DNA from: Planctomycetaceae bacterium
GTDB lineage: Bacteria; Planctomycetota; Planctomycetia; Planctomycetales; Planctomycetaceae
Length of the DNA: 42,085 nucleotides
Assembly: GCA_021732785.1 (NCBI GenBank)
Contig: JAKFUG010000013.1
Location: forward strand, 1-42,085
Direction: 5' to 3'
The position numbers and the translations under genes were made by a program. The notes beneath the pieces were generated by a model, which had not been told where the DNA came from, did no database searches, and saw only the letters and a list, made by a program, of their open reading frames with translations. Position 1 is the first letter of the stretch; each line of letters starts with the position of its first letter. Positions 1 to 7,964 of the stretch are shown in pieces.

Positions 1-636
1 TTGAAAAAAGCGGAAACGAAGCCGACGGTGATTCTCGTCTCCGGCGTGAACGGCGTCGGCAAAACGACGACCATTGCCAAGCTCGCGAAGCTGATTCAGT
101 CCAATGGTCACACGGTGATGCTCGCCGCCGGGGATACCTTCCGCGCGGCGGCTGTCGAACAATTGACGATGTGGAGCCAACGGCTGGGCGTGCCGATTGT
201 CACCAAGGCGAGCGGTTCCGACCCGGCGGCGGTGGCGTTTGCCGGCTGCGATGAAGCGGCGAATCAGGGGGTCGATTACCTCATCATCGACACCGCCGGG
301 CGGCTGCACACGCAGCAGAATTTGATGAAAGAACTGGAAAAGGTCCGCCGCGTCATCGACAAACGGCTGCCCGGCGCTCCGCATGAGAGTCTGCTCGTCA
401 TCGATGCAACCACCGGTCAGAACGGCGTGGTGCAGGCGAAACAATTCGGCGACGCGATTCACTGCACGGGGATTGTGCTCACCAAGCTCGACGGGACCGC
501 CAAGGGGGGCGTCGTCGTCGCCATCCGTCAGCAACTCGGTTTCCCGGTGAAATACGTCGGCGTTGGCGAACAGATCGACGACCTGCAACTCTTCCGCCCG
601 GACGATTTCGTGGATGCGCTCTTTGCGGATACCTGA
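1..636 (+). CDS. ftsY: Signal recognition particle receptor FtsY, 3' part
   Basis: This is the GTPase (G) domain of the SRP receptor, which docks ribosome-nascent-chain-SRP complexes at the inner membrane. The visible part carries the G1 loop GVNGVGKTTT at residues 15-24, the DTFRAAAVEQL motif that follows it, DTAGR (G3) near residue 98 and TKLDGTAKGG (G4 and the next loop) near 161. It ends in the usual GVGEQIDDLQLF-type C-terminal segment. The helical N domain is absent, so the gene almost certainly continues upstream of the window; the TTG at base 1 is simply the first in-frame codon. Ffh was considered, but there is no methionine-rich M domain after the G domain and the C-terminus is that of FtsY. 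The sulfatase gene starts 40 bases downstream on the same strand. Confidence 0.93.
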   Translation: MKKAETKPTVILVSGVNGVGKTTTIAKLAKLIQSNGHTVMLAAGDTFRAAAVEQLTMWSQRLGVPIVTKASGSDPAAVAFAGCDEAANQGVDYLIIDTAGRLHTQQNLMKELEKVRRVIDKRLPGAPHESLLVIDATTGQNGVVQAKQFGDAIHCTGIVLTKLDGTAKGGVVVAIRQQLGFPVKYVGVGEQIDDLQLFRPDDFVDALFADT

Positions 637-676
637 CCGATTACACTCGGATCACAACAGCCTTGCGGAAGCCGCC

Positions 677-2260
677 ATGAATCGCATCACTCGTCGAAAA
701 TGGTTTCTGTTTGCGATGACCTTCGTCGCACTGGGAGTGATCTGGTGCCAACCGGCGCGAGCGGAAACGTCCGCACCAAACATCGTGATCATTCTCGCCG
801 ACGATTTGGGATACGGTGATCCGCACTGTTACGGCGGCAAAATTCCCACACCCCACATCGATCGGCTCGCCGCCCAAGGGATGCGGTTCACCGATGCGCA
901 TACGACATCCGCGGTCTGCTCGCCCACACGCTATGCGTTGCTGACCGGACGGTACAACTGGCGGTCGAAGCTGCAAAGTGGTGTCCTCGGCGGATTGAGT
1001 CCGCGACTGATTGAACCGGGCCGCACGACCATTGCTTCGATGCTGAAAGAGCGCGGGTATCACACCGGCGCCGTCGGCAAGTGGCACCTCGGCATGGATT
1101 GGGCGCTGAAACCCGGCGGGACTGTCACGGAACTCAACATCGAACCGCGCGAGCAGGTATTCAATGTCGATTACGCGCAGCCGATCAAGAACGGGCCGAA
1201 CAGCGTCGGCTTCGACGATTACTTCGGCATCAGTGCGTCCCTCGACATGGTGCCGTACACGTTTATCGAGAACGATCATGTGGCCGTGTTGCCGACGGAA
1301 GATCGCGACTTCCTGATGATGCACGATCGCGCTGCCACCAATCGGACGCGCAAAGGTCCCGCCGCGCCGGGCTTTGAAGCGGACGACGTGCTGCCGACAC
1401 TCACCAGCAAATCGGTGGAGTTCATCGAAAAACAGGCGATGGACGCACGGCAAGGCCACCCGTTCTTTCTGTATGTGCCGCTCGCCTCGCCGCATACACC
1501 CATCTTGCCGACCAACACATGGCAGGGAAAAAGCGGCATCAATCCCTACGCCGATTTCGTGATGGCTACCGATGCCGCGATTGGTGAAATTCTGGCCGCG
1601 CTCGACAAAGAACAACTCACCGACAAGACACTGTTTGTGCTGACGAGCGACAACGGTTGCTCACCGCAGGCCAAGTTTGAGGAACTCGCGGCGAAAGATC
1701 ACCACCCCAGTGGCCCGTTGCGCGGACACAAGGCCGATTTGTTCGAAGGGGGACACCGCGTGCCGTTCATTATCCGCTGGCCCGGCCAGGTTGCCGCCGG
1801 ATCGACGAGTGATCAACTGGTCTGTCAGACCGATTTGTTCGCCACCATCGCGGACATCGTCGGGGCCGAGATTCCCCCGAATGCCGCCGAAGACAGTTTC
1901 AGTTTTCTCGCAACGTTGCGAACCGGCGCGGCGGGGAAGCGCGATCATCTTGTCTCCCACTCGATCAACGGCAGCTTTGCGATCCGGCGCGGCGACTGGA
2001 AACTGCTGTTGTGCGCCGATTCCGGTGGCTGGAGTGTGCCCCGTCCCGGCAGTCCGCAAACGAAGGACTTGCCCCCGATGCAACTTTTCAACTTGCGTGA
2101 TGATCTCGGCGAGAAGACCAATGTGCTTGATCGTCACGCCGAACAATCGCAGGAGTTGATGACGTTGCTTGAACAGATTGTCGATAACGGTCGCAGCACG
2201 CCGGGAACCCCGCAAAGCAATCACGTCCCCGTTAATTTTCGCAAACATATCGGGAAATGA
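677..2260 (+). CDS. Secreted arylsulfatase A-like sulfatase
   Basis: A type I (formylglycine) sulfatase of 527 residues, predicted to hydrolyse sulfate esters outside the cytoplasm. A hydrophobic signal peptide covers about residues 8-29 (…QPARA|ET). Metal ligands D42-D43 lie in ILADDLGYGD. The formylglycine motif is C81-S-P-T-R85, followed by the usual ALLTGRY. AVGKWHLG and TSDNG supply further active-site Lys, His, Asp and Asn residues. The open frame extends upstream to 563 inside ftsY, but the ATG at 677 directly precedes the signal peptide and is chosen. A second, more distant sulfatase follows on the same strand. The substrate cannot be deduced; sulfated polysaccharide is a reasonable inference for a planctomycete. 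The stop codon lies inside the 8-bp direct repeat that borders the downstream repeat element. Confidence 0.93.
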   Translation: MNRITRRKWFLFAMTFVALGVIWCQPARAETSAPNIVIILADDLGYGDPHCYGGKIPTPHIDRLAAQGMRFTDAHTTSAVCSPTRYALLTGRYNWRSKLQSGVLGGLSPRLIEPGRTTIASMLKERGYHTGAVGKWHLGMDWALKPGGTVTELNIEPREQVFNVDYAQPIKNGPNSVGFDDYFGISASLDMVPYTFIENDHVAVLPTEDRDFLMMHDRAATNRTRKGPAAPGFEADDVLPTLTSKSVEFIEKQAMDARQGHPFFLYVPLASPHTPILPTNTWQGKSGINPYADFVMATDAAIGEILAALDKEQLTDKTLFVLTSDNGCSPQAKFEELAAKDHHPSGPLRGHKADLFEGGHRVPFIIRWPGQVAAGSTSDQLVCQTDLFATIADIVGAEIPPNAAEDSFSFLATLRTGAAGKRDHLVSHSINGSFAIRRGDWKLLLCADSGGWSVPRPGSPQTKDLPPMQLFNLRDDLGEKTNVLDRHAEQSQELMTLLEQIVDNGRSTPGTPQSNHVPVNFRKHIGK

Positions 2261-2380
2261 AGTAGTGAGTCAGTTTGAAAAGTCGGGGCGGGGGCCCCGA
2301 CCTATGGATGTGAAATCAAAATGAAATCATAGGTCGGGGCCCCTGCCCCGAAGCCTGTAATTTCAAACAGACCCACTACC
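2261..2380. repeat. MITE/REPIN-like inverted-repeat element with 8-bp flanking duplication
   Basis: The ends form an imperfect inverted repeat: GTAGTGAGTCAGTTTGAAA on the left against the complement of TTTCAAACAGACCCACTAC on the right. The inner parts are GTCGGGGCGGGGGCCCCGAC and a matching reverse copy, both joined to CCTATG/CATAGG. Each inner arm is itself a hairpin (GTCGGGG…CCCCGAC and TCGGGG…CCCCGA). The element is bounded by an exact direct repeat GGAAATGA at 2253-2260 and 2381-2388, which looks like a target-site duplication; the left copy includes the sulfatase stop codon. It contains no gene. It could also act as a transcript-end hairpin, but there is no T-run. Confidence 0.8.
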
Positions 2381-2420
2381 GGAAATGATGGACTGACAAC
2401 CAGAGACAAAGAAACCCGCG

Positions 2421-3821
2421 ATGAAGCCACCACGACTGAAGACCATTCTGTTCGCTGCGTTCCTGTGTGGGATCACCACGCTTGCCAAGGGAGCCGAGCA
2501 GCCGAATGTGCTGTTCATTGCGATTGACGATCTCAATCATTGGGTCGGACATCTCGGTCGGCATCCGCAGACGAAGACGCCGAACATTGACCGCCTGGCA
2601 CAACAGGGAACCACGTTCACCCGTGCCTATTGCACGGCTCCCGCGTGCAATCCCTCGCGGGCCTCGCTGATGTCGGGACAGCGTCCCAGCACCACCGGTT
2701 GCTATCTCAACAGTCAGAACTGGCGACCGGGCATCTCCGAAGACAAACTGCTCAACACCCAATTCGCGCGGGCCGGTTATCGTGTCTACGGGGCAGGGAA
2801 AATCTACCACGGGGCCGGCGATCGTGGCGGCGATTGGGACGACTATTTCCCCGGCAAAGGCGAAACCCGCCGGCATCCCGACGCCAGGGACAACGGCGTC
2901 GGTGGCATTCAGTTTTATCCCCTCGCCAACACCGACGAAGAAATGCCGGACTACGGCGTGGTCAGTTATGGCCTGAAAAAACTGAACGAAAAAAGCGACA
3001 AACCCTTCTTCTTAGCAGTGGGATTGGTCAAGCCGCACATGCCCTTCAGCGTGCCGAAAAAATGGTTCGACATGTTCCCCCTCGATGCGATCCAACTGCC
3101 GCCGCATCGGGAGGACGATCTCAGCGATGTTCCTCCCGCGGGCGTGAAAATGGCAGGACCGGACGGTGATCATGCCAAGATTGTCGCCTCCGGTCGCTGG
3201 AAAGAAGCCGTGCAGGCATACCTCGCCACCATCGCGTTTTGCGATTCACAAGTCGGCCGACTGCTCGATGGTCTGGAGAAATCGCCGCAGCGCGATAACA
3301 CCATCGTCTGCCTCTGGAGCGATCACGGCTGGAGTCTCGGCGAGAAATCGCACTGGCGGAAGTTTGCTTTGTGGGAAGAACCGACGCGCACCGTCTTCGT
3401 CTGGAAAGTGCCCGGCGTGACCAAACCCGGCACCGTGTGCAGCCGCACGGTGGATTATGTCAGCCTCTACCCCACGCTCTGCGAATTGACCGGGCTGCCG
3501 CGGCCGAATCATCTCGATGGCCAGAGCATTGTTCCTTTGCTCAAGGACCCGCAATCGCCGTGGGACCTGCCGGCAATCACCACACATGGTTACAAAAACC
3601 ACACCGTGCGTACGGAAGGCTGGCGGTATATCCGCTATGCGAATGGCGACGAAGAACTCTACGACGAAACCGCGGATCCGCTGGAATACAAGAATCTCGC
3701 AGCAAGTTCGGCGTATGCCGCGCAGAAAATGGAACTCGCAAAACTTCTGCCGAAAAGGGATGCCGAAAACCTTCCCGGCGCTCCGGGAGGCGGCGGCAAG
3801 AAGAAGGCGAACGCCGACTGA
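2421..3821 (+). CDS. Secreted iduronate-2-sulfatase-like sulfatase
   Basis: A second type I sulfatase, 466 residues, of the iduronate-2-sulfatase-like group common in planctomycetes. The signal peptide covers about residues 6-25 (…LAKGA|EQ). D36-D37 in FIAIDDLNHW bind the metal. The formylglycine motif is C76-N-P-S-R80 followed by ASLMSGQRP. VYGAGKIYH, LVKPHMPF and LWSDHGWSLGEKSHWRK carry the remaining active-site residues typical of this group, and ELYDETADPLEYKNLA is the usual C-terminal segment. The tail is glycine- and lysine-rich (GGGGKKKANAD). The ATG lies 40 bases after the repeat element, and a signal peptide begins right after it. It probably works with the upstream sulfatase and the downstream PSCyt1/DUF1501 genes, but no shared substrate can be read from the sequence. 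Confidence 0.92.
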   Translation: MKPPRLKTILFAAFLCGITTLAKGAEQPNVLFIAIDDLNHWVGHLGRHPQTKTPNIDRLAQQGTTFTRAYCTAPACNPSRASLMSGQRPSTTGCYLNSQNWRPGISEDKLLNTQFARAGYRVYGAGKIYHGAGDRGGDWDDYFPGKGETRRHPDARDNGVGGIQFYPLANTDEEMPDYGVVSYGLKKLNEKSDKPFFLAVGLVKPHMPFSVPKKWFDMFPLDAIQLPPHREDDLSDVPPAGVKMAGPDGDHAKIVASGRWKEAVQAYLATIAFCDSQVGRLLDGLEKSPQRDNTIVCLWSDHGWSLGEKSHWRKFALWEEPTRTVFVWKVPGVTKPGTVCSRTVDYVSLYPTLCELTGLPRPNHLDGQSIVPLLKDPQSPWDLPAITTHGYKNHTVRTEGWRYIRYANGDEELYDETADPLEYKNLAASSAYAAQKMELAKLLPKRDAENLPGAPGGGGKKKANAD

Positions 3822-3950
3822 TCGATCGTTTCTACGAATCACTGGGCGATTCGATCCCTCACAAACCGTGATGGATGCGAACAAATCGGATACAATCGAT
3901 ATGTCCGACGGGGATGTTACTCGACTTCTTGATCAGCGATAGGTCCGCTC

Positions 3951-6900
3951 ATGCTGATACGCGTGCATTCTGTTCGAATGGTGTTGGCCTTTGTCATTGC
4001 CGTTTCGTTGTTTTCGACGGTGACGGCTGAGGACGAAATCAGCTTCAATCGCGATATCCGGCCGATTCTCTCGGCAAACTGTTTTGCGTGCCACGGATTT
4101 GATGCCAAGCAGCGCAAAGCCGATTTGCGGCTCGACACCCCCGAGGGGGCGTTCACCGAACACGATGGCCGCACCGCGGTCAAGCCGCGCGACTTGACGG
4201 CGAGTGAATTGTGGAAGCGCGTGAGTTCGGCAGACGAAAACGAAGTCATGCCGCCGCCCTCGACGAAGAAAGCGTTGACCGCCGAGCAGAAGACCACGCT
4301 CAAGAATTGGATCGAACAAGGAGCGCCGTATCAGAAGCATTGGGCGTTCGAAGCGCCGGTGGCGGTGACACCGCCCGCTCTGACCAAAGTCGATCGGCCC
4401 CAGAACGAAATTGATCGTTTCTTAATCGCGAAATTGGATCACGAACATCTCGCTTACCGCCCACAAGCTAGTCGCGAGACGTTGATCCGCCGGGTGTCAT
4501 TCTCCTTGACCGGCTTACCACCGACGATTGCCGAAACCAATGTGTATCTGCAGGACACTTCGACCGATGCCTACGAAAAAATGGTCGATCGGTATCTGCA
4601 ATCGCCGCGGTACGGTGAGGAAATGGCCCGGCACTGGCTCGATGTGGCCCGCTACGCCGACACGCACGGCTTGCATCTCGACAACGAACGGAGCATGTGG
4701 GCCTATCGCGACTGGGTGATCAACGCCTTCAACAAGAACGAGCCGTTCGATCAGTTCACGGTTGAGCAACTCGCCGGGGATTTGCTGCCGAATCCGACGC
4801 CGGAGCAACTGATTGCGACCGGATTCAATCGCTGCAATGTCACGACCAGCGAAGGGGGGGCGATCGAAGCCGAGTGGCTCTACCGGTACGCGGTCGATCG
4901 GACCAGCACGACGATGCAGACCTGGATGGGTCTCACGGGCGGGTGTGCGGTCTGTCACGATCACAAGTTCGACCCGATTTCCGCGAAGGAATTCTATTCG
5001 CTGTACGCCTTCTTCTATTCCGCGGCCGATCCCGGCATGGACCGCAACACGAACACGACCGATCCGTATTACTCACTAGCCACGGCGGAGCAAAAAGCCG
5101 CGATTGAACAATTGCGCGCCGATGAAGCCCATACCAAAAAGCAGTTTGATGAAGCCGTACTGAACGCGGAATACATTGATCCCGCGACCCTCACCCCCGC
5201 CCCGGCACCGCAATCAGTGACCGATGTCTGGCTGGATGACATGTTTCCGGAAGGTTCAAAACCAACATGTTCATCCCGCAATGCCTCCGTGTGGTCGACC
5301 CGTTCGGAACTGCATCCGATGTTGGGACGACGGGCGCTAAAGCAATTCAGCGCGTCCAACTATCACGATAAAATCGACACGACACAGATTCCGCTGGTCA
5401 TTCCGGCGAAACCAACGCTATGGGTGTGGGTCCGCGTCGATCCCGATGAACCGTCGAAGACGTTGCAGCTCGAACTTGCCACCAGCCGCGGCAATCGGCG
5501 ATTCGTCTGGGGTGATCTCAAGAACTACAGTGGTACCAACGAAAAGCAACATCTCGGGGACATCCCACTGCCGGGCCAATGGACACAGCTCACCATTCCC
5601 GAAAGCCAGCTCGAGTTGCAGGCGGGCGATACCGTCAAGATGGTCACCCTCGCACAGTTCGGGGGCATCGCCTGGTGGGACGGCTTGCAGATCGATGGGA
5701 CAATCACGCCGGCCACGGATGTCCGCTCGTCCTTCACCGCCTGGTGGAAGGCCGCCGCGGGAAAAGATACGCCCGGTATCCCTGGTGATCTTGCCGCATT
5801 TCTCAAAGCCGGACCGAAGACCATTCCGACGGAAGGCGACGCTGCCAATACAGAAGAAGCGAAACAGGATCGGGATCGCCTGGCAAAATTGCGGCAGTAT
5901 TATCTGACGAACATTGCCCGCTTGAAAGACGGCCCGTTGGCTGCGTTCCAAGATCTCTGGCAAGCGGCAAAAAGGGCCCGTGTCGGTCTGGAAGAATCGA
6001 TCCCTGGCACGTTCATTTTCAAAGATCTCGACAAGCCGCGCGAAGCCTTCGTCATGCTCCGCGGTCAGTACGATAAGCCGGGGGAAAAGGTCGAACCCAA
6101 CGTCCCGGCGATTTTCCCGCCGTTGCCAAAATCGGAAAACCTGCGGCCAAACCGCCTCGATCTCGCCAGGTGGTTGATGTCCCCGGAGCATCCGCTGACC
6201 GCGCGGGTGACGGTCAATCGCTTCTGGCAACAACTGTTCGGCACCGGCCTTGTAAAGTCCAGTTTTGACTTCGGGTCGCAAGGCGATTCGCCGAGCCATC
6301 CGGAATTGCTCGATTGGCTCGCGCTGTGGTACCGCGATCACGGCTGGGACACGAAAACGCTCGTCAAATTGATGTTGACCTCCGCTGCGTTTCGTCAAGA
6401 GGCGACCGTCACTCCAGATGTGTTGCAACGCGATCCCGAAAATCGGTGGTATGCCCGCGGCCCGCGCTTCCGTCTGGATGCCGAACAAATTCGGGATAAT
6501 GCCCTGTATGTCAGCGGGTTGATCAACCTCGATATGGGGGGCCGGGGCATCAAAGGCTATCAACCGCCGGGGCTATGGGAACCGGTCGGTTACTCCGACA
6601 GCAACACGCGATTCTATTTGCAGGATCATGGGCCGTCGCTGTACCGCCGCAGCATTTATGCCTTCCTGAAGCGCACCGCTCCACCGCCGTTCATGAGTAA
6701 CTTCGATGGACCGAATCGCGAACAATTTTGCACCCACCGCGAACGGAGCAACACGCCGCCGCAGGCGCTGCAGTTACTCAACGACACACAGCACTTTGAA
6801 GCCGCCCGTTCCTTTGGCAAACGGATGCTGAGCGAAGGGGGAACGACGCCCGCCGAACGCATTACCTTTGGCTATCGAACGACCCTTTCCCGCAATCCTG

Positions 6901-7100
6901 ATGCGACCGAACTGCAAGTCGTGCAGACGGTGCTCGATCAATACCTCGACCGCTACCGCCAGGATCCATCCGCCGCGAAAGCCGTGGTCTCCGTCGGCGA
7001 GTCCCCCCGTCCCGACGGCATGAACGATGTCGACCTCGCGGCCTACACGCTGATTGGCAACCTGATTTTAAATCTCGACGAAACGGTGACACGGAATTGA
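3951..7100 (+). CDS. PSCyt1 / DUF1549 / DUF1553 exported cytochrome-like protein
   Basis: A 1049-residue protein of the planctomycete cytochrome C-type family. A signal peptide covers about residues 9-26. The PSCyt1 domain holds the haem motif C44-FA-C47-H48 after NRDIRPILSANC. A DUF1549 domain starts near residue 150 (NEIDRFLIAKLDHE) and contains a second CxxCH, C332-AV-C335-H336. A beta-rich insert lies at about 470-590, and a DUF1553 domain starts near 733 (NRLDLARWLMSPEHPLTARVTVNRFW in this family). These proteins are usually encoded directly next to a DUF1501 gene, and that partner follows here, but only after an intervening repeat-bounded cassette. The biochemical function is not established; involvement in periplasmic redox steps of carbohydrate breakdown is a common guess. 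An internal ATG at 3978 is an alternative start. Confidence 0.92.
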   Translation: MLIRVHSVRMVLAFVIAVSLFSTVTAEDEISFNRDIRPILSANCFACHGFDAKQRKADLRLDTPEGAFTEHDGRTAVKPRDLTASELWKRVSSADENEVMPPPSTKKALTAEQKTTLKNWIEQGAPYQKHWAFEAPVAVTPPALTKVDRPQNEIDRFLIAKLDHEHLAYRPQASRETLIRRVSFSLTGLPPTIAETNVYLQDTSTDAYEKMVDRYLQSPRYGEEMARHWLDVARYADTHGLHLDNERSMWAYRDWVINAFNKNEPFDQFTVEQLAGDLLPNPTPEQLIATGFNRCNVTTSEGGAIEAEWLYRYAVDRTSTTMQTWMGLTGGCAVCHDHKFDPISAKEFYSLYAFFYSAADPGMDRNTNTTDPYYSLATAEQKAAIEQLRADEAHTKKQFDEAVLNAEYIDPATLTPAPAPQSVTDVWLDDMFPEGSKPTCSSRNASVWSTRSELHPMLGRRALKQFSASNYHDKIDTTQIPLVIPAKPTLWVWVRVDPDEPSKTLQLELATSRGNRRFVWGDLKNYSGTNEKQHLGDIPLPGQWTQLTIPESQLELQAGDTVKMVTLAQFGGIAWWDGLQIDGTITPATDVRSSFTAWWKAAAGKDTPGIPGDLAAFLKAGPKTIPTEGDAANTEEAKQDRDRLAKLRQYYLTNIARLKDGPLAAFQDLWQAAKRARVGLEESIPGTFIFKDLDKPREAFVMLRGQYDKPGEKVEPNVPAIFPPLPKSENLRPNRLDLARWLMSPEHPLTARVTVNRFWQQLFGTGLVKSSFDFGSQGDSPSHPELLDWLALWYRDHGWDTKTLVKLMLTSAAFRQEATVTPDVLQRDPENRWYARGPRFRLDAEQIRDNALYVSGLINLDMGGRGIKGYQPPGLWEPVGYSDSNTRFYLQDHGPSLYRRSIYAFLKRTAPPPFMSNFDGPNREQFCTHRERSNTPPQALQLLNDTQHFEAARSFGKRMLSEGGTTPAERITFGYRTTLSRNPDATELQVVQTVLDQYLDRYRQDPSAAKAVVSVGESPRPDGMNDVDLAAYTLIGNLILNLDETVTRN

Positions 7101-7104
7101 CCAT

Positions 7105-7153
7105 CCGGTCCCCTCTCCCCCGTCCGCGGGGGAGAGGGTTAGGGTGAGGGGGG
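7105..7153. repeat. REP-like GC-rich palindromic repeat, copy 1 (inverted)
   Basis: The palindrome CCCTCTCCCC…GGGGAGAGGG is followed by the tail TTAGGGTGAGGGG. It is read here in the opposite orientation to copies 2 and 3. It starts four bases after the stop codon of the DUF1549/DUF1553 gene. A palindrome plus a conserved single-stranded tail is the layout of REP elements. The hairpin could also end transcription. Confidence 0.85.
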
Positions 7154-7188
7154 AATCGGGCAAAGGGCTTACATTGGGAGAGGTTAAT

Positions 7189-7422
7189 ATGAAACCGTAT
7201 GAAATTATCGAAGAGCGTCTTTGCAATGTCGTACGCCAAGTTGGTCACTTACATCGTTGCGAATGCGGACGGAGAGCATTGGGGTGGAAAGCGCCGGAAT
7301 TCATTGCCACCGTAAACGGTAAGACGTTGTCGATTGGCTATGATGGCAACTCAAATAAGATCAGTTGCGGTGGCAAGCCTTACCACTCCGCACACTACAG
7401 TAGCACGGCTGCGTGTGGTTAG
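7189..7422 (+). CDS. Small orphan protein, unknown function (77 aa)
   Basis: I do not recognise this protein. The ATG at 7189 is preceded by GGGAGAGG at a good ribosome-binding distance, which favours it over the in-frame start at 7144 that would read through the repeat. The product begins MKPYEIIEERL and has no signal peptide or membrane segment. It carries four cysteines before the C-terminus (C12, the pair in RCECG, and one in SCGGKPYHS) and one more at the end (AACG), which might bind metal. Hand-counted GC is about 51%, lower than the flanking genes at about 60% or more. It lies between inverted copies 1 and 2 of the REP-like repeat and just upstream of a DUF559 nuclease, so it may be cargo or a partner. 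It could also be a chance ORF, but the ribosome-binding site argues against that. Confidence 0.5.
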   Translation: MKPYEIIEERLCNVVRQVGHLHRCECGRRALGWKAPEFIATVNGKTLSIGYDGNSNKISCGGKPYHSAHYSSTAACG

Positions 7423-7428
7423 ATCACT

Positions 7429-7477
7429 CCCCCTCACCCTAACCCTCTCCCCCGCGTACGGCGGGAGAGGGGACCGG
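7429..7477. repeat. REP-like GC-rich palindromic repeat, copy 2
   Basis: Reads CCCCCTCACCCTAACCCTCT then CCCCCG, a short loop, and GCGGGAGAGGGGACCGG. It is nearly identical to copy 3 and to the reverse complement of copy 1. It lies seven bases after the orphan gene and ends ten bases before the DUF559 start codon, so it occupies the leader of that gene. Confidence 0.88.
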
Positions 7478-7486
7478 ACTTGGAAC

Positions 7487-7879
7487 ATGGCTCGCCAATT
7501 GCCACCGCGCCGTGAACTCACTCAAGAGCGTGCGCACCAACTTCGCCTCAACCTGGCACCGGCGGAACAACTCGTGTGGAGCCTCCTGCGGGATCGGCGT
7601 CTCGGAGGGTTGAAGTTTCGACGGCAAGTTCCCAGCGGCCCGTACATCGCCGATTTCTTGTGCCACGAAGTCAACCTGATAGTTGAGCTGGACGGCGAAA
7701 CACACGAGTATCGGATGCACGAAGATGCCGAACGGACCCGGTATTTGGAATCACAAGAGCTGCGTGTGTTACGCGTCGCGAATGAGGACGTATTTGCGAA
7801 TTTGGAGTCGGTTGCGATTGCCATCCTGAAAGTAGCCGGAATCGATGTCGCAGTCTGGCTCGCAGACAGAGAACGATGA
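7487..7879 (+). CDS. DUF559 family endonuclease-like protein
   Basis: A 130-residue protein of the DUF559 family, related to the Vsr/PD-(D/E)XK nuclease fold. It has the family's helical N-terminus (LTQERAHQLRLNLAPAEQLVW), the strand KFRRQVPSGPYIADF with D56 as the expected catalytic Asp, and NLIVELDGETH with E67 and D69, then VLRVANEDVFANLE. Length fits the family. The frame stays open upstream to 7334, but that part translates the repeat ([16 protein letters not shown]), so the ATG at 7487 is preferred. The gene sits between two direct copies of the REP-like repeat. The cellular role of DUF559 proteins is not known; proposals include DNA repair, restriction or mobile-DNA functions. Its link to the repeats suggests a role in their movement, which is inference. 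Confidence 0.85.
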   Translation: MARQLPPRRELTQERAHQLRLNLAPAEQLVWSLLRDRRLGGLKFRRQVPSGPYIADFLCHEVNLIVELDGETHEYRMHEDAERTRYLESQELRVLRVANEDVFANLESVAIAILKVAGIDVAVWLADRER

Positions 7880-7895
7880 GTGAAGAAGCGGAAGA

Positions 7896-7944
7896 CCCCC
7901 CTCACCCTAACCCTCTCCCCCGCAGACGGGGGCGAGGGGACCGG
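7896..7944. repeat. REP-like GC-rich palindromic repeat, copy 3
   Basis: Same orientation as copy 2: CCCCCCTCACCCTAACCC, then CTCTCCCCCG, a loop, and GGGGGCGAGGGGACCGG. It starts 16 bases after the DUF559 stop codon and ends 20 bases before the DUF1501 start codon, so it closes the cassette that separates the DUF1549/DUF1553 gene from its usual partner. Confidence 0.88.
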
Positions 7945-7964
7945 ATAGAAGACAGCGAGACTTA

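Noticed and set aside
641-1615. 324-residue open frame on the minus strand
   Set aside because: It lies entirely opposite the sulfatase gene, has Arg/His/Val-rich composition typical of a shadow frame in high-GC DNA, and matches no family I know.
2280-2353. Rho-independent terminator for the first sulfatase
   Set aside because: The hairpin is strong, but there is no T-run, the symmetry extends well beyond a terminator stem, and an 8-bp flanking duplication is present; a mobile element fits better.
7105-7944. CRISPR array
   Set aside because: There are only three repeat copies, one is inverted, and the spacing is irregular (about 276 and 418 bases) with genes between them.
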